Assembly (NCBI GenBank): GCA_900764925.1
Contig: CAAFPW010000066.1
Location: forward strand, 24,821 to 88,820
DNA from: Fusobacteriaceae bacterium
Lineage (GTDB): Bacteria; Fusobacteriota; Fusobacteriia; Fusobacteriales; Fusobacteriaceae
Reading direction: 5' to 3'
Length of the DNA: 64,000 bases
Below, in pieces: positions 38,098 to 45,719 of the stretch. Each line of letters opens with the position of its first letter. Position 1 is the stretch's first letter. The notes under the pieces are model-generated. The model saw nothing but the letters and a program-made list of their open reading frames with translations. It was not told the origin of the DNA and made no database searches. A program made the translations under genes and the position numbers.

Positions 38098-38628
38098 TTA
38101 TTTTAATATTTGCATTATATCTGATGCTATACTGCTATTTCCCAAACTTAAAATAAACAATACAGCAAAAAATCCTAATAAGAATTTTTCTATAGTTTTT
38201 CTCTCAAGACTTGGGAAAATAACTATAAAAAATGGCTTTATACTTAAAATAAATATTAAAATTGAAAAAAGTGGAAAAGCTTCCAAAGCTTGACTTAACA
38301 TTATGCTAAGGAGCCATATAGCGAATAAAAAGACTGTTTTCATTGCCTTAATATAAATTTCTTCACTTAATTTATTTTTATTATTTATACTATTTTCAAA
38401 AATATTAGTACTCATTATTGAGTATAATTCTCTACTTTTTAAGTTTACAGAGAATAAAAGTAGCATATAATATACAATTAAAAGCAACAAAATAACCCCA
38501 TTACATGTTATTAATAACCCCCAAAAAGATTTAGCTAGTAAGTATTCATAAGTTTCTTTAGCTTCTTCAAAAGGAGTTGAGTATGTAATTTGATTAAATA
38601 AAAATAATAAAGAAATTAATTTTTTCAT
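38098..38628 (-). CDS. Small integral membrane protein at the end of the fimbrial locus
   Basis: 176 aa: N-terminal signal peptide (MKKLISLLFLFNQITYST) and then about four membrane helices (LLITCNGVILLLLIVYYMLL, VFLFAIWLLSIMLSQAL, FPLFSILIFILSIKPFFIVI, FLLGFFAVLFILSLG). No family recognised. It lies 8 bp after the 75-aa gene and in the same run as the usher-like locus, so it may belong to it; a gap of 162 bp separates it from DUF1007. Confidence 0.65.
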   Translation of the reverse strand: MKKLISLLFLFNQITYSTPFEEAKETYEYLLAKSFWGLLITCNGVILLLLIVYYMLLLFSVNLKSRELYSIMSTNIFENSINNKNKLSEEIYIKAMKTVFLFAIWLLSIMLSQALEAFPLFSILIFILSIKPFFIVIFPSLERKTIEKFLLGFFAVLFILSLGNSSIASDIMQILK

Positions 38629-38636
38629 ATACCCTC

Positions 38637-38864
38637 CTAATTTTTTAAAGAAATTATTTCTAATTTCAAAAGTTTATCAAAATTATTTCTTATAAAGTTT
38701 TCATCTATTTGATATGAAAAGCTTTGATTCCAATATAATATATTATTTTTCTTTTTAAGAGTTAGATCTAGATAATCTGTAGAAAACGTTTCTCCGTTAG
38801 ATAAACACATTAAAAATTTCTGAGTATTAAATTTATACACTGACATTTGATATTTAATTAACAT
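38637..38864 (-). CDS. Small hypothetical protein
   Basis: 75 aa (MLIKYQMSVYKFNTQKFLMC ... LLKLEIISLKN). Mixed alpha/beta, cytoplasmic by composition, no membrane segment. An AGAGGAG-type ribosome binding site precedes the ATG, and it lies 8 bp before the membrane protein gene and 48 bp after the WG-repeat gene. I recognise no family; it may be a small accessory protein of the fimbrial locus. Confidence 0.5.
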   Translation of the reverse strand: MLIKYQMSVYKFNTQKFLMCLSNGETFSTDYLDLTLKKKNNILYWNQSFSYQIDENFIRNNFDKLLKLEIISLKN

Positions 38865-38912
38865 ATTAACTCCTCTTATTAAACTAAATTTTTATATTTT
38901 TCTCTTTTTTCA

Positions 38913-40142
38913 TTAAAGATTAAAAATTTTAGAGTCAGTTATAATGTATTTAGATGATATTAATTTAACTAAATTTTCTTCTAATTTTATTAAAACTTTC
39001 CCCTTATTACTATATATTCTGATAACTCCTTTTTCTTTTATAAAAAATTTATCAGTTCCTAAAACATCTATCTCTCCATCTTTTGTTTCAATTATTTTTC
39101 TTTTATTAATCAGAGAAATTACTCCTGTTCCATTCTTATCTAATACAATGGCAAAATTTCTATTAAAATTCATTATTGCTTCATAATTTGGATCAATAAT
39201 TTCTTCTCCACTCTCACTCAATAATCCACATTTATATTCATCCACCAATTCTACTTCTCCTTGAGAAGATTCTCTAACAACACTATACATTTTTTCAATA
39301 CCGTAATATCCTTCATAAAGAGGAGTAATTTTAGTATAGTTCAATGGAATAACTATTTTGTTCTCTAAATCTATTACTCCAAATTTACCATTTTTTTCTA
39401 CTATAATATTTTTTAAATTATTTATATAAATTGATGAATAATCATTTAATAAAACATCTCTTTCTCCAATCTTTTTTAATTGTTTAGTCATTCCATTATT
39501 TATGACCATATAATCTTCATAGATTTGTTCAATATCTTTATGATATAAAATAAGCTTATTACAAATTAAAAAAAGTTGTTCTTCTTGTTTTAATAATAAT
39601 ACTTTATCATTTAATTTAAAAATATCATTCCCCTTATATGTGGTTAAAAAATTAAAATCCTTATCATATACCTCTATTTTCCCATTTTCTATAATAAAAA
39701 ATTTATCGTTATAAAATTTTATCTCATTATCTTTTCCATATGATTTTGTATTTTTATTTTTTATATTAATTAATATAATCTCCTCATTTTTTATTCCTTT
39801 ATAATAATTTTTATTTAATCTAACTAACCCATCATAATCAAAAGGTACAAGAATCTCATTATCACTACTTATTACTCCAACTTTGTTATTTTTTTCAGCA
39901 ATTATATTATTAGATTCATTATCAATTATAATATTTTCAAATAAGGGAGATATTAAAATCTTTCCCTTATTTGACATTACTCCAAATTTTCCATTATACT
40001 CAATTTTAAAAAAATTATCTGATAACTCTATAATATTATATTTACCATCATAGTTATATACATTAACTTTATTTTTATAATGAGTATTTAAATAAAATAA
40101 AACTATTGTTATGACAGATATAACACATATATATTTTTTCAT
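38913..40142 (-). CDS. WG-repeat surface/periplasmic protein
   Basis: 409 aa with an N-terminal hydrophobic anchor (ICVISVITIVLFYL). The rest consists of WG-like beta repeats of the form KFGVMSNKGKILISPLFENI, KVGVISSDNEILVPFDYDGL, KFGVIDLENKIVIPLNYTKI and CGLLSESGEEIIDPNYEAIM, which give a propeller-like exported domain. Such repeats are typical of surface proteins in fusobacteria and firmicutes and lack known catalysis. It begins 7 bp after the giant tip-candidate gene, so it is probably co-transcribed with the fimbrial locus. The C-terminal part is a more degenerate set of repeats. Confidence 0.75.
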   Translation of the reverse strand: MKKYICVISVITIVLFYLNTHYKNKVNVYNYDGKYNIIELSDNFFKIEYNGKFGVMSNKGKILISPLFENIIIDNESNNIIAEKNNKVGVISSDNEILVPFDYDGLVRLNKNYYKGIKNEEIILINIKNKNTKSYGKDNEIKFYNDKFFIIENGKIEVYDKDFNFLTTYKGNDIFKLNDKVLLLKQEEQLFLICNKLILYHKDIEQIYEDYMVINNGMTKQLKKIGERDVLLNDYSSIYINNLKNIIVEKNGKFGVIDLENKIVIPLNYTKITPLYEGYYGIEKMYSVVRESSQGEVELVDEYKCGLLSESGEEIIDPNYEAIMNFNRNFAIVLDKNGTGVISLINKRKIIETKDGEIDVLGTDKFFIKEKGVIRIYSNKGKVLIKLEENLVKLISSKYIITDSKIFNL

Positions 40143-40149
40143 CTTTCTT

Positions 40150-43100
40150 TTACTCCCTTATAGATACTGTTACTTGTATTCTCCCTTTGTAGATACCTAA
40201 ATTTATATCTCTAGGTATATCTAATTCCCCATTTAATATATACTGATAATTATTTTCCAATATACTATCATCTATTTTTTCTAATTTTTCTTCTTCTATT
40301 TTTGCTTTTAACTCAGGTAAAGTGCCATTATTTTCTCTTATTAAAGGAACTTCTTGGGTATCAATAGTTATATTCAAATTGGTTTTTGAAATTGATTTTG
40401 CTGTGCTAATAAATACTGTTCCTTTTGCTTTATATCCATTTAAACCTACTATTGCTTGTCCAAAATCCATATTCTCAACTCTATCTATTCTAAGAAAACT
40501 CTCTGGAAATTTTACTTTAAATTTATATGTAGCTTTTATAGTATTATCTGCTCCTTTAATAATTAGTCTAAAATTAGATTCTCTTGAACTTCCCAATATA
40601 ATCTTAGTAAATGAAATTTTTAATTTATTATTATCACTCACATCAAATCCAATCTTCATCTTATTTCCATTTGGAAAAGGAATCTCTGAAAGAGCATAAA
40701 AAGAATTTCCTATAATATCCCTAGATGAAGCAATTTGAACTTGAGCTGTATCACCAACTTGAATTTTCAACATTCCATGTCCTGTAACATCTTCTAAACT
40801 AATACCAGTTACACTATTTTCTAAACTCAATCCCTCACTAAAAGGATTAGAAGCAATTCTAAAGATTATCTCTTCTCCTAATGTATAGTCTGAAGTAATA
40901 TTGATAGTTGCTTGTCCCTCCAACTGCTGACTTAATATTTTTATCTCTTTTATTAATTCTTTAAAAAATCCTGTTCTTCCAATTCTAAGCAAATAATTAT
41001 TATCATCAAATATATTTCCATCATTGTGAGAAGATTGAATAATATAATTTTTATTGCTTGGTAAATTATCAGGAACCTCTACATATATCTCAGCCTCTTG
41101 ATTTTTTCCTACAATACTAGTTATCTCTCTTCCACCACTAGATTTCATAATAATCTTTGCTTTGTAACCTGTTAGAGCTAGTGTTGCTTCCTCTAGAATA
41201 TTTACTTCTAAAGATTGATTTTCTACTCTTAATCCTTGTGAATCACTTTCATCTTTAGTTATCTCCATATCATAATTTTGAGTCTTCACTTTTCCTAGGT
41301 TTATCTGTTTTTTTCCATTTATAGAAATTCCATTAGATAAATTAATATTAAAAGTAGATAACTTCTCTATTGTATTTATATTTTCATCGTAATAGGTATA
41401 TGGATCAAAATCTGGCAATTCAAAAGTAAATTTAAAATATTGGTTTGTTTCTGGGGAGCTTTCTATATAGTGTTTTATTGATATTTCTCCAGAACTTGCC
41501 CTATAATTCCATTTATTTAAAGCCATATAAGTTTTTGTATCTTTTCCTTGAGAAATAGTTACTTTATTTCCATCACCTATATCTAAATTTTCCCAATATC
41601 CTCCACTTCCATTAGAAGTAATAAATCCTTTTATTATCCTTCCAGTATTATCTAAAATTTCATAGTTATGTTTTCTCGTAGTATAATTATATTGTGCAAT
41701 TTCTCCAGATAAATCAATAGTTTGATTATAATTATATCCATCTTTATTGGGAGTTAAATAAGTTATATCCTGGTTTAAAATACTAAAAAATTCACTTTTT
41801 AATAATGGCGTATTTTCTTTAAAAGTAATTTTTGAAATAGAAGGTTCTACTTTATTCGTATGTATAGTTATACTAGAAACAATTTCTTTTTCAATAACTC
41901 CTGCTGGAGTCCCATTTAAAGGAGTTCTATCTATATCTATTCCAACTTTTATTTTTTCACCTTTAAGAGTATAGGTTCTCCCTCCACCGTTAGCAACTAA
42001 CTTTTGGTATTCTAATGGTTCCATCTTCAAATAGACATTTCCTCCATTTCCACCACCAGAAACTGAAGATAAATTATAATTTTTCATTCCTATTTCTTTT
42101 TGAACACTATTTCTGCTAAAAGATAATACTACTTGAACTATTTTTCCATTACTATTATCTTCTAGGTAAACATTCTCTGGTAACATTACATATGGTGAAG
42201 ATGAGGAATTATCTTTCAAAACTCCAATATCATCATAGGCGTTAAAATATATTTCCCCTAAACTAATTAATATTCCTGAATTTGTATCAAATTTTTCACT
42301 TATATCTACATATCTAATAATATTTTTTGCTAATGAAGAGGTTTTTGAATTAAGCAATATTTCAGGATTAAATGCTGGTATCTTTATATCATTTTGCATA
42401 AAATAAACTCCATCTATACCTTTTATTATAAAATTTCTATCCTCTTTTTTTAATTCTATCTTTTTTATTTGAAGGTTATAATAATCAAAATCATCTCTAT
42501 TACTATTATAATTTTCATCAAATTCAACTCCATTTTTTAATAGAGTCCCCCCTGGATATATATATTCTCCATCAAAACTCCAAATAAAATTAGAGCCACT
42601 CTCTTTTTTAGCAATATAAAATTTATCTCCTAATGAAAATTCTAAGATTTTTTCACTTCCATTTTGAAGTTTATCAACTAAATCTTTATTTTTAATTGGT
42701 AGTCCTATTATCTCTCCTTTTGCATTAACTCCAAAACTATTAAAACGACCGTCTGTTAACCCTGCTGTATTTTTTAACTCTATTTTTCTTTTACTTTTGG
42801 CATAACTTAGATAACTTCCTTGAAACTCAAAATATTGTGTTGTCCCACTACCAGCTCTTGGATTTATCCAACTATGATATACTTTTACATAACTTCTATT
42901 AACATTAGCATTTATTATTTTATAATAAGCTTCTTCATTAAATCCTTGAGAATATGATTCAATCTCATTCCAATAATCTTGTAGTAGATATTGCCCTGCT
43001 CTCTCTCCCCAAGTTTTTGTTACTACTATTGGAGTAGATGTTGAAGGAGTTTTAATATTATAATCTAACCTATCACATATTAGATTTGAAACTACAACTC

Positions 43101-44241
43101 CTTCCTCTATAGGAATACGATAATAATAATCTCCTACATCATAATCATAATCATTTCCTACTTGATTAAACATATATACTCTACTATATGCTATTGATTT
43201 AGAAAAATAATTATTAAAGGATTTATTATTTATAAACATCTCTACTGTTATTTCTTGACGTATTGTTCCATCAGAAGCTTTGTGCAGAATCTTAAATTTT
43301 ACATATCCATCAGTGGTTCCACTCTTTCTCAATGTAAACTCTAATTTAGGGGTATCACTCCAAACTCTTGCTTTTAAATTATATCCTGGTATATTACATT
43401 CAGCATACTCATTTCTATACTTATAAAAACTTCCTCTTCTATTTTGAATATTTGAAATCGCAGTACTTCCTGCTCCCCCAATATTTTCTAATTCTATATA
43501 ATCACTATCCTCAAAGTCAAATAATTCTGGTTGTCCCTGCATATCAAAAACTGTATTTAATCCACTTTGTTCTGTAGCATCTTCTGGATAACTAAACTCT
43601 CCATTTTTTCTTATCTCTATGTTCCCTCTACTATTCCTATCCGGATTTAAAATAAGATTTGTTAAGCTTCCCATCTCTTCTCCAAACAACCATATCTTAA
43701 CCGAAACACTATTTCCTCTAGGTGCAGAATACTCTTTATAATTTGCTCTATATATTTTCTCTAAATTAAAATTTTTATCTGTAACTGCCAAATATGTATT
43801 TTTAGGTAATTCATTATAATCTATTTCTATCTTTGTTCTCTTTTCTCCAATTGTTATATCATATCTTGTAGTTTTTAAATTATTATTGTTCCTTGCTCTA
43901 TTTAAATTTCTTCTCCCTAAACTAGTATTGGGATTAGGAATATCTTCAATATTTTCAACTGGATAAATATTTTTTCCCTCTATTCCCTTTAAAGTTAAGA
44001 GCATCTTCTTTCTACTCTTATCTACTTCAATTGGGATCTCTTCTGTTTTTAATTTTGTTACTGTTATATTCAACTCTGCCTTCTCTTTATATTTTTTTAA
44101 AGTTTCTATGGTAGTAACATCTTTTTTAGGATTTTCTGTAACAATATTGTGTGGTATCTCTCTCTCTACTGCCAATATATTTATAAAAAAAATCATAAAA
44201 TATAATAAAACCCCTATTTTTACTTTTAAATATTTAATCAT
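40150..44241 (-). CDS. Giant secreted subunit, candidate fimbrial tip adhesin
   Basis: 1363 aa with a signal peptide (VKIGVLLYFMIFFINILAV). Entirely beta-rich with several immunoglobulin-like domains; no Cys-rich or enzymatic motif. The C-terminal ~135 residues (VENMDFGQAIVGLNGYKAKG ... YQYILNGELDIPRDINLGIY, ending KGRIQVTVSIRE) resemble a fimbrial subunit domain with the alternating hydrophobic last strand and the xFG-x-V-x-G pattern seen in DUF4402/CS1-type pilins. A second copy of such a domain may lie near residues 990-1030. A large multidomain N-terminus on a pilin-like C-terminus is what tip adhesins look like. Located after the usher-like and minor-subunit genes. Function inferred. Confidence 0.65.
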   Translation of the reverse strand: MIKYLKVKIGVLLYFMIFFINILAVEREIPHNIVTENPKKDVTTIETLKKYKEKAELNITVTKLKTEEIPIEVDKSRKKMLLTLKGIEGKNIYPVENIEDIPNPNTSLGRRNLNRARNNNNLKTTRYDITIGEKRTKIEIDYNELPKNTYLAVTDKNFNLEKIYRANYKEYSAPRGNSVSVKIWLFGEEMGSLTNLILNPDRNSRGNIEIRKNGEFSYPEDATEQSGLNTVFDMQGQPELFDFEDSDYIELENIGGAGSTAISNIQNRRGSFYKYRNEYAECNIPGYNLKARVWSDTPKLEFTLRKSGTTDGYVKFKILHKASDGTIRQEITVEMFINNKSFNNYFSKSIAYSRVYMFNQVGNDYDYDVGDYYYRIPIEEGVVVSNLICDRLDYNIKTPSTSTPIVVTKTWGERAGQYLLQDYWNEIESYSQGFNEEAYYKIINANVNRSYVKVYHSWINPRAGSGTTQYFEFQGSYLSYAKSKRKIELKNTAGLTDGRFNSFGVNAKGEIIGLPIKNKDLVDKLQNGSEKILEFSLGDKFYIAKKESGSNFIWSFDGEYIYPGGTLLKNGVEFDENYNSNRDDFDYYNLQIKKIELKKEDRNFIIKGIDGVYFMQNDIKIPAFNPEILLNSKTSSLAKNIIRYVDISEKFDTNSGILISLGEIYFNAYDDIGVLKDNSSSSPYVMLPENVYLEDNSNGKIVQVVLSFSRNSVQKEIGMKNYNLSSVSGGGNGGNVYLKMEPLEYQKLVANGGGRTYTLKGEKIKVGIDIDRTPLNGTPAGVIEKEIVSSITIHTNKVEPSISKITFKENTPLLKSEFFSILNQDITYLTPNKDGYNYNQTIDLSGEIAQYNYTTRKHNYEILDNTGRIIKGFITSNGSGGYWENLDIGDGNKVTISQGKDTKTYMALNKWNYRASSGEISIKHYIESSPETNQYFKFTFELPDFDPYTYYDENINTIEKLSTFNINLSNGISINGKKQINLGKVKTQNYDMEITKDESDSQGLRVENQSLEVNILEEATLALTGYKAKIIMKSSGGREITSIVGKNQEAEIYVEVPDNLPSNKNYIIQSSHNDGNIFDDNNYLLRIGRTGFFKELIKEIKILSQQLEGQATINITSDYTLGEEIIFRIASNPFSEGLSLENSVTGISLEDVTGHGMLKIQVGDTAQVQIASSRDIIGNSFYALSEIPFPNGNKMKIGFDVSDNNKLKISFTKIILGSSRESNFRLIIKGADNTIKATYKFKVKFPESFLRIDRVENMDFGQAIVGLNGYKAKGTVFISTAKSISKTNLNITIDTQEVPLIRENNGTLPELKAKIEEEKLEKIDDSILENNYQYILNGELDIPRDINLGIYKGRIQVTVSIRE

Positions 44242-44256
44242 TTTTCTCTCCCGAAC

Positions 44257-44727
44257 TTACTTTAGCAATATCCTTTGACCAGGATATATATCAGTTACAC
44301 CTTCTAAATTATTTAATTTTACTAGTTGTTTCCAATCTATCTCATAATCTAAAGCTATTGAAATAATATTTTCTCCTCTTCGAACTATATGATATTTTGG
44401 AAGTTTTTCAATATCTACACTTTTCTTTTTTTCTAAATAGATTTTTTGTTTTGGATAAATTAAATTAGGATTTTTTAACTCATTTATTTGAATTAGTTTT
44501 GCTGGTTTTTTTTGATAATCTTTAGCTATTTTATTTAAATATTCTCCCTTTCTTACTTTATGATAAGGATACTCTTCAAAATCACTTTTTATCTCTTTTT
44601 TCTCTACTCCAACAATATTAACCAAAACTAAATTTTCATCTATCTTCTCTACTTCAAATCTTAAATTTTCTATACTAAAAGCTCTAAAACTAATAATTAC
44701 ATAAAACACTAAAATTAATTTTTTCAT
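44257..44727 (-). CDS. Secreted protein with two LysM domains
   Basis: 156 aa: signal peptide (MKKLILVFYVIISFRAFS), a ~35-aa linker, then LysM 1 (YHKVRKGEYLNKIAKDYQKK ... NLIYPKQKIYL, residues ~56-98) and LysM 2 (YHIVRRGENIISIALDYEID ... DIYPGQRILL, ~112-155). LysM binds peptidoglycan glycan strands, so the protein is probably periplasmic and may anchor the fimbrial apparatus or its tip to the wall (inference). Same operon as the usher-like gene, 9 bp after the 145-aa gene and 15 bp before the giant subunit gene. I know of no LysM protein in classical chaperone-usher operons. Confidence 0.85.
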   Translation of the reverse strand: MKKLILVFYVIISFRAFSIENLRFEVEKIDENLVLVNIVGVEKKEIKSDFEEYPYHKVRKGEYLNKIAKDYQKKPAKLIQINELKNPNLIYPKQKIYLEKKKSVDIEKLPKYHIVRRGENIISIALDYEIDWKQLVKLNNLEGVTDIYPGQRILLK

Positions 44728-44736
44728 TTCTCCCCT

Positions 44737-45174
44737 TTAATTTATAAGTTTTCCATATTGTGAAACAATAATAGGCACATATCCTATATACTCTCCCTCA
44801 ATTATCTCTGCTTCCTCTCCACTATCAATATCTCTTTTATTTAAAACTGCATATACTCTTATATATTCAACTTCTTTTGTTACTATAAAATCATTATTTT
44901 TTGTTTCTAATCTATATTCTTTTATTTTTACCCACTTTTTTCTATTAGTTATCAATCCTTTTTTAGGAAAATAAAATTTTAATTTCTTTCCTTTATCCTC
45001 TTCTAACTTATCTGTAGTTATTTCAAGTACTCCTTCTCCTATAACTTCTTCACTACTTATAGTATTTGTTATTACCTCTTTAAATCTAATTGGTTCAAAG
45101 ATTTTTATTCCAATTTCTGAAAGAGCTATTAGAGAGTTTAACATAAATAATAAAGCAACCCCTATTTTTCTCAT
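44737..45174 (-). CDS. Secreted minor subunit-like protein
   Basis: 145 aa with signal peptide (MRKIGVALLFMLNSLIALSE). Beta-rich mature part: IGIKIFEPIRFKEVITNTIS, VIGEGVLEITTDKLEEDKGK, FIVTKEVEYIRVYAVLNKRD. The opening phrase resembles DUF4402/CS1-type pilin starts (phi-x-PL-x-F), and a lone beta-sandwich domain is likely. Two bp after the 180-aa gene and 9 bp before the LysM gene. Probably a minor fimbrial subunit or assembly protein; no direct family match. Confidence 0.6.
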   Translation of the reverse strand: MRKIGVALLFMLNSLIALSEIGIKIFEPIRFKEVITNTISSEEVIGEGVLEITTDKLEEDKGKKLKFYFPKKGLITNRKKWVKIKEYRLETKNNDFIVTKEVEYIRVYAVLNKRDIDSGEEAEIIEGEYIGYVPIIVSQYGKLIN

Positions 45175-45176
45175 CT

Positions 45177-45719
45177 TTACTCCTTTATTTCTATTGTCAT
45201 ATACACTTTTTTCTTGAAAGTACCTTCTTTTGAAATATTTTCTCCATCTATATATAAGATATTATCTGTCTTTATCTTTGTATTGATAAATGGAGAAGAG
45301 TAGATAAATGTATCTGTTTTTCCATCTTGATCTATATCTATTTCAGTCTCACTATAACATAGTTTATAATAATCTTTCTTCTCTGGAACCTTATTAAACT
45401 CTACTTCAAAAGGTATCTTTAATTTTTGGTTATCTAATATAATTGCTTCTATATCAACATCAGATATTATTTCTAATGGAACAAAAACATTTACTCTACT
45501 CTCTAGATATACTGTTGTATTTTTCTCTAGTACTCTTTTTCCTATAATATTTCCTTGTAAATCAACTTCTGTTAAATCGTCAGTTGGTAATTGTGGAATC
45601 TTCATCTCCTCTTCTAATTCTAAATGTGGAGGATACACTTCTATCTTGTCTTCAGAAAAACTTGATATAAAATTCAAAAAAATAATAATAACTAAAATAA
45701 CTATCTTACTCAATTTCAT
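45177..45719 (-). CDS. Secreted fimbrial subunit-like protein
   Basis: 180 aa with signal peptide (MKLSKIVILVIIIFLNFISSFS). Beta-rich, with LESRVNVFVPLEIISDVDIE and a DIDQDGKTDTFIYSS loop that looks like a calcium-binding DxDxDG site (residues ~132-140). Ends KVYMTIEIKE, an alternating strand as in fimbrial subunits. Its start overlaps the usher-like gene by 14 bp. Likely a minor subunit; alternatively a periplasmic assembly factor. Confidence 0.6.
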   Translation of the reverse strand: MKLSKIVILVIIIFLNFISSFSEDKIEVYPPHLELEEEMKIPQLPTDDLTEVDLQGNIIGKRVLEKNTTVYLESRVNVFVPLEIISDVDIEAIILDNQKLKIPFEVEFNKVPEKKDYYKLCYSETEIDIDQDGKTDTFIYSSPFINTKIKTDNILYIDGENISKEGTFKKKVYMTIEIKE

